A stretch of 64,000 nucleotides of DNA. Origin: an uncultured Bacteroidaceae bacterium (GTDB taxonomy: Bacteria > Bacteroidota > Bacteroidia > Bacteroidales > Bacteroidaceae). Where the stretch lies: contig CAKRRN010000008.1 in the NCBI GenBank assembly GCA_934394435.1, positions 5,516 through 69,515 on the forward strand, given 5' to 3'. The position numbers were made by a program, and so were the translations under genes. Positions 27,001 to 35,734 of this stretch are shown here, one piece after another. Under the pieces are notes generated by a model. The model saw nothing but the letters and a program-made list of their open reading frames with translations, was not told the origin of the DNA and did no database searches. Numbering within the stretch: the first letter of the stretch is position 1; every line of letters starts with the position of its first letter.

Positions 27001-27588
27001 GCAGGAATAAGAATAGACATCGAGCAGGCTGCCTCGCAGGGAGAATTGTCCAGGCTCGTAGACATAGTCGGTACGCTGAAAGCCAAGCTCGAGGAGTGTC
27101 TGCTGCACCTGCATAATATCAAGATGCTGATGAAGGGAAATCTCTAAAGTGTGTCGCTTGAGCTGCGTGCTGTCCTCCACCCTCTCAGCCATGGCCTGTG
27201 GACTGGCAACAAGAAAGAGGGGTCTGCCAGGCGAAAGGAGTCTGCTGAGCGCCTGCGTACGCAGGATGATATTGGCAGAATCGCGCTGTCCGTATTTGAC
27301 AGCTCGCTTGAAACTGGAGGGGAAGAGCAGCACATACTCATCACCAAGTAGCTGTGTCAGGTCTTGATAGAAATAGGCAGCCTCTTCCTCATCGGGCAGA
27401 ATGAAGAGCAAGGGTGCGCCCAGGAGCTGGGGCGAGCGTGTGGCAAGTGCCGCAAAAAAGAGTGCAGAGGAGCTGCCCTGCAGTCCAGACAAACGTATGT
27501 GGCGGAATTTTCCGTCCTGTATGACGTGCGCAAAGCGTTGTATGAGCGGATGGCGTGCGTAGATTTCCAGCAGTTTCTGTATTTCCAT
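24061..27588 (-). CDS. mfd: transcription-repair coupling factor Mfd
   Basis: An 1175-aa DNA translocase that removes RNA polymerase stalled at lesions and recruits UvrA. It has a UvrB-like N-terminal module (TDYVEPGQFSLRG), an RNAP-interacting Tudor-like domain (FQIGDYVVHIDHGIGRFGGL), SF2 translocase motifs (GDVGFGKTEIAVRAAF, DEEQKFG, TATPIPRTL, MRGRVGRA) and the C-terminal D7 domain. The length matches the family. The frame runs to 27696, but the ATG at 27588 follows a purine-rich GGAAGAAGAAAAA ribosome-binding stretch and begins the natural N-terminus MEIQKLLEIY. Confidence 0.96.
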   Translation of the reverse strand: MEIQKLLEIYARHPLIQRFAHVIQDGKFRHIRLSGLQGSSSALFFAALATRSPQLLGAPLLFILPDEEEAAYFYQDLTQLLGDEYVLLFPSSFKRAVKYGQRDSANIILRTQALSRLLSPGRPLFLVASPQAMAERVEDSTQLKRHTLEISLHQHLDIMQVQQTLLELGFQRTDYVYEPGQFSLRGSLLDVYSYSCEYPYRVDFFGDEVDSIRLFDVQDQLSVSRLTQASIIPSSAAGEGDYALQSFLSFLPSDTLLVGCDTAYVADLVGQIWDEGFTSQAIVSQQTEEYPADTLDALPGKAAAGSRTDLPTPDTAGMLAGLPLEKRTLLVSPNEFRQQLQAFRSVTLGPHTVSSAESATEDTLTLEAHTLAQPVFHKNFDLIFRCFQDYIGQGYTLYVLSDAESQTKRLEAIFSDRQSDLRFTPIDHTLHAGFIDSDLRICCFTDHQIFDRFHRYTLRSDRTRNGKLALTLKELQQFQIGDYVVHIDHGIGRFGGLVRIPNGDTWQEVIKIIYKNDDVVFVSIHALHKVSKYRAKEGEPPRLSALGTGAWERMKQRTKSHIKDIARDLIRLYSQRQHEKGFAFSPDGYLQHELEASFLYEDTPDQQKATREVKADMQKAQPMDRLICGDVGFGKTEIAVRAAFKACADGKQVALLVPTTILAYQHFHTFSTRLKDMPVRVEYLSRARSAAQTKTILEDLRQGRIDILIGTQKLLGKTVRFKDLGLLIVDEEQKFGVSTKEKLRQMKTNVDTLTLTATPIPRTLQFSLMGARDLSVIQTPPPNRRPIQTMLCTFSAQIITQAIEFEMSRGGQVLFVTPRISQIPDLQALILRCVPDARVAVGHGRMPSEELEQVMLSFANYDYDVLLSTTIVESGLDIPNANTIIINGAQCFGLSDLHQMRGRVGRAARKAFCYLMAPPLALLPQDARRRLQAIENFSALGSGIQIAMQDLDIRGAGNLLGAEQSGFIADLGYEAYQKILSQAVSELKREEFQTQTEQQQETSAEDCVLQPDECIVESDLPMSFSEAYVPTSAERMLLYRELDSLQTDAQVNDFRRRLQDRFGPIPAEADELIRVVSLRSLACHFGAERIVLKKARMRLFFVSNEHTTFFQSQAFGQIIAFATTNIHLCRLQEENGHRSLLLTNVPSVKAALDILHQISLCTSPDASASSSSSAN

Positions 27589-27922
27589 TTTTCTTCTTCC
27601 TCTCTCTTCTCTGTTTTGTATACTTTTATAGTAATTCTCACACTTCCAGTTGCTTCCGTATGACGGAGGCTTCCTTACTACTCTATCTCCCTTCACTCAT
27701 ATACACACACGTTCCCCCCCTCAAAGAAGCGTTTCCTACGCAGCTCGAAGTGACTCCCCACTCTCGCACACGCGCACGTACTCTTATATTATATAAATTA
27801 TCCATTCGATGAGGAATAGACTCTATACTTCATCTCCCTCCCACACCTCGGTGCGAAAGAAAGACTACGGATGAAGGGAGGAGTAGACTACGGAAAAGGC
27901 AATACTTTTTTTTCTCTACAGG
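27589..27922. other. intergenic region between mfd and the fusion gene
   Basis: Contains the mfd leader (minus) and the 3' flank of mfd's upstream neighbour. No gene, tRNA or clear terminator is seen. Confidence 0.4.
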
Positions 27923-30178
27923 CTACAGACTTTCGAGAAAAGCTTCTGCCTGCCAAAGCGTATCGGCTTTGCCCACATCCATCAGTTTCAGTCCTGGTTG
28001 CACGTATCCGTGGATGTCCACCCTATCACAAATCTTCAAATAGAAATCGATGATACTGAACTTCAGAGGCCACTCGTTGAAATATTCAAACAAAGAGGGT
28101 TTCATGTAATGAATGCCTGCAAAAGCGAGCTTTCGGCATTGGCTTACGTCAAGGTCTGGATAGGGAGAGCGCACCTGCCCCGTGGCTATGTTGGTCCAGC
28201 CCACTAGGCGCATATCGTCGGAGAAGAGCAGATAACGCTGGGTGGAGCGTTCGGACACGAGCAAAGTGGCAGGGTAAGAGACAGCAAACTGGACGAACTG
28301 ATGTAGATCGACATTGCTCAAGATATCTACATTATGGATGAGAAATCCGTCTTGTGCGCTACTCAAGAAGGGTACGGCGTGTTTGATGCCTCCTCCCGTA
28401 TCGAGAAGCTCAGAGCGTTCGTCGGAGAAGCGTATGCCCATGTCCTGCGGATTCTGTTTTACCCATTGCTCTATCATGTCGGCAAAATGGTGTACGTTGA
28501 TGACCACGTCTCTGCAGCCGAAGTCGCGCAACTTCTCCAACTGATGCTGCAAGAGCGGTTTTCCAGCCACGGGCACAAGTGCCTTAGGCATGTGGTCAGT
28601 GAGGGGTTTGAGCCTTGTGCCAAGCCCTGCCGCGAATATCATGGCACGCACGGGAGGGAAGGTTTGCTGTATGTGCTGCTCACGGTGCTGTACGTGCACC
28701 TCTACTCCAAATTTTTGATGGATGTGCTCAGCCAGATGCTGTGCGCTATAGACACTTCGGTGCTGTCCGCCCGTACAACCGAAGGAGAACATCAGACTGG
28801 TGAACCCTCTCTGTATGTATCTGAGCACGTGTGCGTCTGCCAGCTTGTATACGCTGTCGAGAAAGGTAAGTATCTCTCCATCATCTTCCAGAAAGCGAAT
28901 GACGGGTTCGTCGAGTCCAGTCAGATTCTTATATGGTTCGTAGCGCCCAGGGTTGTGCGTGCTTCGACAATCGAAGACGTAGCCTCCTCCGTTTCCGCTG
29001 GGATCCTCAGGGATGCCTTTTCTAAACGAGAAGCTCCATACACGTACCACCAACGGTCCCTTGCCATCATACTTGCTGAAGGTGGCAAGCCCGTCTTGTG
29101 GGTGTGTGTTGTAGGGAGTGAAAGAGGTGGTTCGATATCCGTCCGCTCTTGGTGCGGGCTTTTCGTCGTGTGGCTGGAATTGTGGGAGTGCCACCAGACG
29201 TGTGAGCACTTCGTTCAGATAAGGGTACGGACAGCCACCCTGTTCGAGTAGTTGCTGCAGACTGCGCATGGCAGGCGGTATGCTCTTGAGGAAATGACTC
29301 TTGCGCTCAAAATATCCGCGAAAGCCATAAGCACCCAAGACCTGTAAGAGACGGAAAAGCACGCAGAGACGCAGTCCACGATGAAATTCCTGGTCGTTGA
29401 CCTCGATGTATAATTTCAGATGCTCCAGATAGACGGCAATCAGTTCCTGACGCAGGCTGTCGGGATAACAAGCGGACGCCTGCCACAGGAAGCTTGCAAC
29501 ATCGTATTGCACAGGTCCTCTTCTGCCCCCTTGGAAATCGATGAAATAGGGATTTTCTTGAGCATCGAGCATAACGTTTCGCGCCTGAAAATCACGATAC
29601 ATGAAGGCGTCTGACTGAAGGGCGACAATATCCTTAACAAAGAGTTGAAAGGAGGCTTCAAGCTTCAGCTCATGGAAGTCGAGCCCTGTGGCTTTGAGAA
29701 AGCAGTATTTGAAGTAGTTGAGGTCGAAGAGCACATTGGTGGCATCCAAAGCCTCCTGCGGATAGCATTGTTTGAAATCAAGCCCTCTTGCCCCACGTAT
29801 CTGTATGGAGGGCAGCAGTGCCATGGTGCGACGCAGCAGTTCGCGTTCGTGCTGGTTGTATCTGCCATGTGCCTCACGTCCGCCCTGCAAGGCTTGGAAA
29901 AGAGTATTGTCACCCAAGTCAGTCTGCAAATAGCGCAGGCCATCGGAACTGCAGGCAAGTACTTTGGGAACGGGTAGGCGACGCAGATTGAAATGCTGTG
30001 CCAGATAGCAAAAAGCATGGTTCTCATCCCGACTGGTTCCCACAACGCCTACCACGCTGCTTCCATCCTCCGCACACAAGCGGAAATACTGACGGTTGCT
30101 ACCAGCGCCTGGCAGAGGGTTGCATGAGCAAGCATCATGGCCAGAGTATTCTTTATATAATTGAAGTAGTTGTTCCAT
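27923..30178 (-). CDS. three-domain fusion: APH-type sugar kinase, RapZ C-terminal domain, MurU-like nucleotidyltransferase
   Basis: A 751-aa protein in one uninterrupted frame. Residues 1-330 are an aminoglycoside-phosphotransferase fold like AmgK, with catalytic MYRDFQARN (D196) and metal-binding DFQ near 214. Residues about 375-500 match the RapZ C-terminal domain (FGCTGGQHRSVY, 466-477). Residues about 510-751 are a sugar-1-phosphate nucleotidyltransferase (FAAGLGTRLKPLT 515-527, PKALVPVAGKPLL 531-543). AmgK plus MurU convert MurNAc to UDP-MurNAc in cell-wall recycling, so the fusion could carry out both steps with a RapZ sensor between. Substrate is inferred. Confidence 0.88.
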   Translation of the reverse strand: MEQLLQLYKEYSGHDACSCNPLPGAGSNRQYFRLCAEDGSSVVGVVGTSRDENHAFCYLAQHFNLRRLPVPKVLACSSDGLRYLQTDLGDNTLFQALQGGREAHGRYNQHERELLRRTMALLPSIQIRGARGLDFKQCYPQEALDATNVLFDLNYFKYCFLKATGLDFHELKLEASFQLFVKDIVALQSDAFMYRDFQARNVMLDAQENPYFIDFQGGRRGPVQYDVASFLWQASACYPDSLRQELIAVYLEHLKLYIEVNDQEFHRGLRLCVLFRLLQVLGAYGFRGYFERKSHFLKSIPPAMRSLQQLLEQGGCPYPYLNEVLTRLVALPQFQPHDEKPAPRADGYRTTSFTPYNTHPQDGLATFSKYDGKGPLVVRVWSFSFRKGIPEDPSGNGGGYVFDCRSTHNPGRYEPYKNLTGLDEPVIRFLEDDGEILTFLDSVYKLADAHVLRYIQRGFTSLMFSFGCTGGQHRSVYSAQHLAEHIHQKFGVEVHVQHREQHIQQTFPPVRAMIFAAGLGTRLKPLTDHMPKALVPVAGKPLLQHQLEKLRDFGCRDVVINVHHFADMIEQWVKQNPQDMGIRFSDERSELLDTGGGIKHAVPFLSSAQDGFLIHNVDILSNVDLHQFVQFAVSYPATLLVSERSTQRYLLFSDDMRLVGWTNIATGQVRSPYPDLDVSQCRKLAFAGIHYMKPSLFEYFNEWPLKFSIIDFYLKICDRVDIHGYVQPGLKLMDVGKADTLWQAEAFLESL

Positions 30179-30229
30179 AGCAGATATTTACATATACATA
30201 TTTTTTTATGTGTGTGTGATTCTCCTTTA

Positions 30230-31432
30230 TCAGACAGTCCGCTTCCAGATACGTATCACCCTTTGCCTTACAGCCAAAATGTTCAGCAGAGCCACCACAA
30301 AGAGCAAGATGAGTCCCGCAGAAAAGGCTCCAGCAAGACCAGCATCCTGCATGGTGGGAAACATCATCCACAGGCGTTCCATATACAAATGCCTGATGCC
30401 ACAGAGCAGAAGCAAAGCGATAATCAACACTGCCACATTGATAGCCAGCGTGAGAATCTGATAAGGACGTGCCACAGCAGACGGACTGTAACCGATGAGC
30501 ATAAGATTGCGCAGCTTCTCGGTATTCTTCTGTACGAGCAGATAGATGCTCAACATCAGTATATAGAGCGAGAGCAGACATATGAGCAACCCGATACCCA
30601 TCACAACTCCAGAAGCCACCTTGAGGAAATAAGTTGCCTTGCCGCTTTCGGCTTTGTCATCGCTGAGCTCGTAGGCATGCTGGTCCATATAGCTGACAAT
30701 GGCATCGTCGGCAGGATTATCCACCTCTACAATCAGACGCGTGGGCGCAGGCTCAGCATCAGGTGCAAAACGCGCGTTGCTCCAGGAGATGAAATCCTGG
30801 GGAACGAGAATGGTATTCAACCGTGAACTGAAGCCGACAACCTTAGCCTTATACTCCTCTCTCCTACCGTTTCCGCTTAGGGTTACGGTCATATCTACAA
30901 GACCAGCCACTCCCTCGGATATCTTGGGCAACTGTTGACTTTGCGCGAATCCAAAATTGTAGATGGCGAGGTAGGTGCGAGGCAAGATAATGGGAACAAG
31001 AGGCTGTTCGGGATTGAAAGACCAACGGCTGAGATGAGCATCGACATACTGGTCGGGAACACTCTCGAAGAACATGTCGGTGGAGAAACTGGCCATACCG
31101 TCAATTCCCATCCTGCACTGGACACTATAGTGGCTGGCTGTGAACGCTCCCACCGAACGGCAGAAGGGTTGCTTTCGCAGCTGTTCGATTTCCTGCTTGT
31201 CGAATGCCTGTGTGTCACTTCCTCCCAAGGCGGAGGCGGCAGACACATGCTTGCTGACAATCAGATAGTCGGGTTTGAGGATGCCATCCTGCCCATTCAA
31301 GAGGGGTTTCACATCCACGTAGAACTGCAATCCAAGCAGGAGAATAAGCACACCCAGAAGATTAGCAGCAAAGAACCCACCAAACTGCAAGGGGCTTATA
31401 TGACGACGAAGCAACTTCCAGACAAGACTCAT
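30230..31432 (-). CDS. FtsX-type ABC transporter permease
   Basis: A 400-aa inner-membrane protein: an N-terminal helix (about 20-40), a large periplasmic domain, and a C-terminal bundle of three helices (about 275-395) typical of the FtsX/MacB permease family. It overlaps the ATPase gene at 31429-32073 by 4 bases (ATGA), so the two form one transporter. The substrate is unknown. Family members move lipoproteins, peptides or signals rather than small nutrients. Confidence 0.78.
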   Translation of the reverse strand: MSLVWKLLRRHISPLQFGGFFAANLLGVLILLLGLQFYVDVKPLLNGQDGILKPDYLIVSKHVSAASALGGSDTQAFDKQEIEQLRKQPFCRSVGAFTASHYSVQCRMGIDGMASFSTDMFFESVPDQYVDAHLSRWSFNPEQPLVPIILPRTYLAIYNFGFAQSQQLPKISEGVAGLVDMTVTLSGNGRREEYKAKVVGFSSRLNTILVPQDFISWSNARFAPDAEPAPTRLIVEVDNPADDAIVSYMDQHAYELSDDKAESGKATYFLKVASGVVMGIGLLICLLSLYILMLSIYLLVQKNTEKLRNLMLIGYSPSAVARPYQILTLAINVAVLIIALLLLCGIRHLYMERLWMMFPTMQDAGLAGAFSAGLILLFVVALLNILAVRQRVIRIWKRTV

Positions 31433-32073
31433 AATCTGAAGATTTTTGAATAAGGTAAATCCATATGTTTTCCAACGCTGGTGACGACAAGACCTGCGCC
31501 CTGGCTACGCGCCTCGGAGAGCATCACCTCAGCCATGGTACGACTGTTGGCATCATCAAGGTGGCTTATAGGTTCGTCTGCCAACAGGAAGCTAAAAGGC
31601 TGCACAAGCGCACGTATCATGGCCACACGCTGCTGCTGTCCGAAACTCATACGTCCCACCAACTCATTGCGCTTATCGGCAATACCGAAGGCCTCGAACC
31701 ACTCGTCCACCTGCTTAGGAGCGCGCCAATGTGTGAGGTTGTTTTTAATCTGCACATTCTCAAGTGCCGTCAATTCGGGAAAGAGCCTCAGCTCTTGAAA
31801 CAGATGACTCAAAGCCGTGCGCCGAACCTCTACCCATTGAGCTACAGAAAGGCTTCGGATATCGGTATTGTCGAACAGGATACGTCCCTCATAGTCGTTG
31901 CGATAACCAATCAGATAACTGCAGAGACTGGTCTTGCCCGTCCCGCTGGCCGCTTCTATGAGGTAGACACCACCTCGCTCCAGCGTAAGAGACTTTTGCC
32001 AGACATCGCTTTCGCTCATGTTTCTACCGTGAAAGATATTTGGCAAAGCCTTATCAAGAATTATTTTATCCAT
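31429..32073 (-). CDS. ABC transporter ATP-binding protein, partner of the FtsX-type permease
   Basis: A 214-aa LolD/MacB-type ATPase. Walker A is in EAASGTGKTSLCSYL, the signature is MSFGQQQRVAMIRAL and Walker B is FLLADEPISHLDD. The signature reads SFGQQQR rather than LSGGQ, a minor variant. It is coupled by a 4-base overlap to the permease gene. The DUF4836-like membrane protein lies 34 bases upstream on the same strand and may be part of the unit. Confidence 0.88.
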   Translation of the reverse strand: MDKIILDKALPNIFHGRNMSESDVWQKSLTLERGGVYLIEAASGTGKTSLCSYLIGYRNDYEGRILFDNTDIRSLSVAQWVEVRRTALSHLFQELRLFPELTALENVQIKNNLTHWRAPKQVDEWFEAFGIADKRNELVGRMSFGQQQRVAMIRALVQPFSFLLADEPISHLDDANSRTMAEVMLSEARSQGAGLVVTSVGKHMDLPYSKIFRL

Positions 32074-32107
32074 TTTATTTTTCTTGCTTTCCGTTTACAG
32101 ATGCCCT

Positions 32108-33478
32108 TCAGTCTTTTTCGTCAGACAGCTTTGCTGCTGTCCGCCTCACGCGCAGAGTTAGAGTATCAAATTGTTTTAATGATTCCATCACAGCTGAGAA
32201 CTGTTTGTCCATCAGAAGGAAGAGAAATCCTGCGTTGTCAGCCAAGGCTGGCAGTGAGACTTGTGCATAGAGGACAGCCCCTTCTGCATCGTCCACAATA
32301 TTGTCGGGGTTACGTTCTGCCTCCCGACAGGCATCCAGAAACGTGTGTCTGTCTGTAGATGCAACCAAGATACCTTGACTAACTCCAAAGCAGAAGGTCT
32401 GTCCCAAAGCACTCAGGCTAAAGCAACTGTCTGACAAGGAGGTCAGATTCATGCCTAACCCTTGAGCAAAACCCTGTCCCCAATCGCTGCTGTTCTGCAA
32501 GAAACGTGTGTCAGAAAGTTGCGCCTTGAGCAAAGAGCCAGAGAGTGCATCGCCCGTACGTGGAATACCTAATGTGAGAGCTCCCCTAAGAGAACGTATC
32601 ATCATGTCGGCATCAATGCACATATTGAGGGCAAGGAGCTGCGTCCGCAGACGCGGCAACTTGCGCAAGTTCTTGAGCAAGAGTTCTCCGTCTACTCCTA
32701 CAGAAAGACTGGCCAAAAGGTCTGGACTGAGCTTAGCTACAGCATTTCTCCCCAATGGCAGCAAGAAGGAAGTGCTTGCTTCGGCATTAGGGCAAACGAG
32801 TTCGGCATCAAGAAGCAGAGTCTTGCCTTGTGGTTTCAGATTCACAAACACATCTCCATCCCACAGTCCGCTACACGCATCTGCCATTTCTGGTACAAAA
32901 CGCGTCATCAGGTGACGCGCCAGAGTTGCAGAAAAAGCCACACTCAGAGGTGCATCATTGTCCTGCCCCATCTGTTGCAGCAGTCGATTTTCTGCTTTTT
33001 CATTTTGGCGCATTAGCCCAGCCATTTTCCCACGTGTGCGGTCCATTTCTTGTTCGGAAAGCGGTCCGTATGCCAGACAACGATCATCAGAGAAGGCCAG
33101 AAGCCAGTTGCTCCATCGAGTCCAATACATTCCTCGCTGACTCTCTATGGAAAGTCCTCTCTCACGTAGCAAAGACTCCCATCTCTTGCGACTGGCAAGA
33201 GGGAGAAGCACACCTGTGGCATTTTCTCCATCGACAAAGGCAAATATTTGTTTCTCCAAATCCAATCCGCTATTCTCCAGAAAAGCCTGTTGCTCTGCAG
33301 AGGGCACAAACACATGTTCCTGGCCTAGCTTCCGTACATCTAACACAGTAACAGCCTGCATCTGTTTGGGCAGGGAACTCATATATGTATTTTTCCTGTG
33401 CAGAAAGAAGATTACGGCTGAGGCGGCAAGCAGAAGTCCCAGCACTCCCAACGAAATGTATCGTACCTTATGAGTCAT
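32108..33478 (-). CDS. membrane-anchored periplasmic protein of unknown function (DUF4836-like)
   Basis: A 456-aa protein with one N-terminal transmembrane helix (about residues 8-25) and a large extracytoplasmic part. The content (VTVLDVRKLG near the start, later FVNLKPQGKTLLLDAELVC) recalls Bacteroidetes DUF4836/DUF3352-type proteins, but the match is from memory only. It precedes the ABC ATPase and permease genes on the same strand with a 34-base gap, which hints at shared envelope work. Confidence 0.6.
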   Translation of the reverse strand: MTHKVRYISLGVLGLLLAASAVIFFLHRKNTYMSSLPKQMQAVTVLDVRKLGQEHVFVPSAEQQAFLENSGLDLEKQIFAFVDGENATGVLLPLASRKRWESLLRERGLSIESQRGMYWTRWSNWLLAFSDDRCLAYGPLSEQEMDRTRGKMAGLMRQNEKAENRLLQQMGQDNDAPLSVAFSATLARHLMTRFVPEMADACSGLWDGDVFVNLKPQGKTLLLDAELVCPNAEASTSFLLPLGRNAVAKLSPDLLASLSVGVDGELLLKNLRKLPRLRTQLLALNMCIDADMMIRSLRGALTLGIPRTGDALSGSLLKAQLSDTRFLQNSSDWGQGFAQGLGMNLTSLSDSCFSLSALGQTFCFGVSQGILVASTDRHTFLDACREAERNPDNIVDDAEGAVLYAQVSLPALADNAGFLFLLMDKQFSAVMESLKQFDTLTLRVRRTAAKLSDEKD

Positions 33479-33583
33479 AAGCCTTGTTTTTTATTACATA
33501 TATTATGTGTGCGTGTATGAGAGAGGATAAGTTTCTTTTAGAGTACTGTCCTCTGATCCTCTTTTCCCAAGAAAGACCTTAGC

Positions 33584-34321
33584 TCAGAAGGGCAACTGAT
33601 GCGAAAGTTGCATCATATGTACCGCCACCAGAGCCGCTGTCTCAGTACGCAGCCGGCTCTTGCCCAACGTGACACTCCTCCAACCCAAACGCTCGGCCTG
33701 ACGCACCTCTTCGATACTAAAATCTCCCTCTGGACCTACGAGAACGGTTACATCTGAGCCTGACTGGAGAAGGTCAAACAAAGGAAGGATAACGCTTTCT
33801 TGACTGATGTCGTGAGGATCGTAACAATGACAGATGAAGCGTTCGCTTGTCTGATTCGCACGCATGAAACTGTCCAAACCCTGCATAGGGTTAACCTTCG
33901 GCATCCACGCCTTGTGGCTCTGCTTTACGGCAGATATCACGATACGCTCTATGCGTTCTGTCTTCAACTGATGACGTTCGCTATACTGACAGTCAACAAA
34001 GGAAAACTCATCCACACCAATCTCCGTGGCTTTCTCGACCATCCATTCCACCCGTTCGCTCATCTTGGTTGGTGCCATGGCTATGTGCAGATGTCCTGTC
34101 CAAGCACGTTGCTGAGGCATACTCTCGATGATTCTGTAGAGGCAACGATGACCTGTTTGTGCGGAAATCTCTGCACGGAGAAACATACCGTCACCATCCA
34201 TCAGATTGATTTCGTCGCCTACGCCCAACCTAAGCACTCTCAGCGCATGCTTGGCCTCATCGGCAGGAAGCTCACACTCATGCAAGGCGTCTGGCACATA
34301 GAAAAATCGTGTTTCCTTCAT
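33584..34321 (-). CDS. rsmE: 16S rRNA (uracil-1498-N3)-methyltransferase
   Basis: A 245-aa SPOUT methyltransferase that makes m3U1498 in 16S rRNA. It has an N-terminal PUA-like domain and a C-terminal trefoil knot with VLVGPEGDFSIEEV and LGKSRLRTETAALVA, the SAM-binding signature of RsmE. The length is as in other RsmE proteins. It has its own leader. Confidence 0.95.
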   Translation of the reverse strand: MKETRFFYVPDALHECELPADEAKHALRVLRLGVGDEINLMDGDGMFLRAEISAQTGHRCLYRIIESMPQQRAWTGHLHIAMAPTKMSERVEWMVEKATEIGVDEFSFVDCQYSERHQLKTERIERIVISAVKQSHKAWMPKVNPMQGLDSFMRANQTSERFICHCYDPHDISQESVILPLFDLLQSGSDVTVLVGPEGDFSIEEVRQAERLGWRSVTLGKSRLRTETAALVAVHMMQLSHQLPF

Positions 34322-34411
34322 TTATATGTAGTTTTATTCTCTCTCTGGGATGACTTTTTTTTACATAGTCTTTTACCCTTCCTCTGAATGACTCTTTTTA
34401 TATATGTGGCT

Positions 34412-35683
34412 TTATTTTCCTTCTGGCTGATGCTTATAGCGGAATAAAAGGGCAAAAGCAATAGCCACCAACAATGAATATGCTGCAAAAATATACCAGC
34501 ACGTATTCCATCCATGCCAAACCGCCATGGAACCTGCCTGGGCAGGAAGATTGAACACATAATGGTTTACAACCACCTGAGCACACAACGTGCCGATAGT
34601 TGCGCCAAATCCGTTGGTCATCATCATGAAAAGCCCCTGGGCAGAGTTTCTAATACTGAGGTCCGTCTCCTTGTCTACGAAGAGAGAACCGCTGATATTA
34701 AAGAAGTCAAAAGCCACGCCATAGACAATCATACTCAACACGAACCATACTACTCCACTTCCTGGATTTCCGACAGCAAAGAACAGATAGCGAAGTACCC
34801 ATGCAAGCATGGCCACAAGCATGACACGCTTGATTCCAAAACGCTTCAGGAAGAAGGGAATCAGCAGGATGCAAAGTGTCTCGCTTATTTGGCTCAGTGA
34901 AATCAGGATGTTGGCATGCTGCACCCCAAAAGTATCCTTGAACTCTTCTATATTGCCAAACGACGTGATAAAGGGATTGGCAAATCCATTGGTAATCTGC
35001 AAACAAACGCCCAAAAACATGGAAAAAATAAAGAAGAGTGCCATACGGTACGAACGGAAGAGCAGAAAGGCTTTTAACCCCAAAGCATCGACAAGGCTCT
35101 TATGCTCGCCCTTGCTCGTACGGCAAGGGGGCATCGTCAGAGCATAGACTGCCATAAGTATGCTGAGCAGACCGCTCCAACCAAACTGCAAGGGAGTAGA
35201 CTGCATTCCGCCCAAATCCACAATCCACATACTTATGATAAAACCAACCGTTCCAAACACGCGAATGGGGGGAAAGGATTTTACCGTATCTAATCCAGCC
35301 TGATCAAGTGCGCTGTACGCCACGCTGTTAGAAAGCGCAATAGTGGGCATGAAGAATGCCACGCTGAGCGTATAGAGTGTAAACAAGGGGGCGAATTGTA
35401 CTGTATCGGCTGACTGCCAACCGTATACACATGCAGCAAGCATAAAGATTCCCGCCATCAGATGGCAAAGCGAAAGCAGACGTTGTGCCTGCATCCAGCG
35501 ATCTGCCACAATACCCATAAGTGCAGGCATACACAAGGAGACAAACCCCTGTACACTGTAGAACCACCCTATCTGTCCTGCCATTCCTACATTGGCCAGA
35601 TAGGTACCCATAGATGTCAGGTAAGCACCCCAGACGGCAAATTCCATGAAGTTCAAAGCCGTCAGTCTGATTTTCATATTCAT
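34412..35683 (-). CDS. MFS transporter, nucleoside:H+ symporter (NupG/XapB) type
   Basis: A 423-aa protein with about 12 transmembrane segments. The start (MKIRLTALNFMEFAVWGAYL with GTYL and a QGFVSLCMPALMGIVADRW motif) matches the Bacteroidetes nucleoside-permease branch of the MFS. Two ATG codons (35683, 35677) are possible. A nucleoside phosphorylase gene is in the same window at 49.7 kb but not linked. The substrate is inferred from family. Confidence 0.82.
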   Translation of the reverse strand: MNMKIRLTALNFMEFAVWGAYLTSMGTYLANVGMAGQIGWFYSVQGFVSLCMPALMGIVADRWMQAQRLLSLCHLMAGIFMLAACVYGWQSADTVQFAPLFTLYTLSVAFFMPTIALSNSVAYSALDQAGLDTVKSFPPIRVFGTVGFIISMWIVDLGGMQSTPLQFGWSGLLSILMAVYALTMPPCRTSKGEHKSLVDALGLKAFLLFRSYRMALFFIFSMFLGVCLQITNGFANPFITSFGNIEEFKDTFGVQHANILISLSQISETLCILLIPFFLKRFGIKRVMLVAMLAWVLRYLFFAVGNPGSGVVWFVLSMIVYGVAFDFFNISGSLFVDKETDLSIRNSAQGLFMMMTNGFGATIGTLCAQVVVNHYVFNLPAQAGSMAVWHGWNTCWYIFAAYSLLVAIAFALLFRYKHQPEGK

Positions 35684-35734
35684 AACGCGTAATTTTGTCA
35701 GTTTGTTTTCTTTGGCTTATACACAATGATACAA

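Noticed and set aside
27589..27696. Longer N-terminus of Mfd
   Set aside because: The 36 extra residues are not family-like and a purine-rich ribosome-binding stretch sits before the internal ATG.
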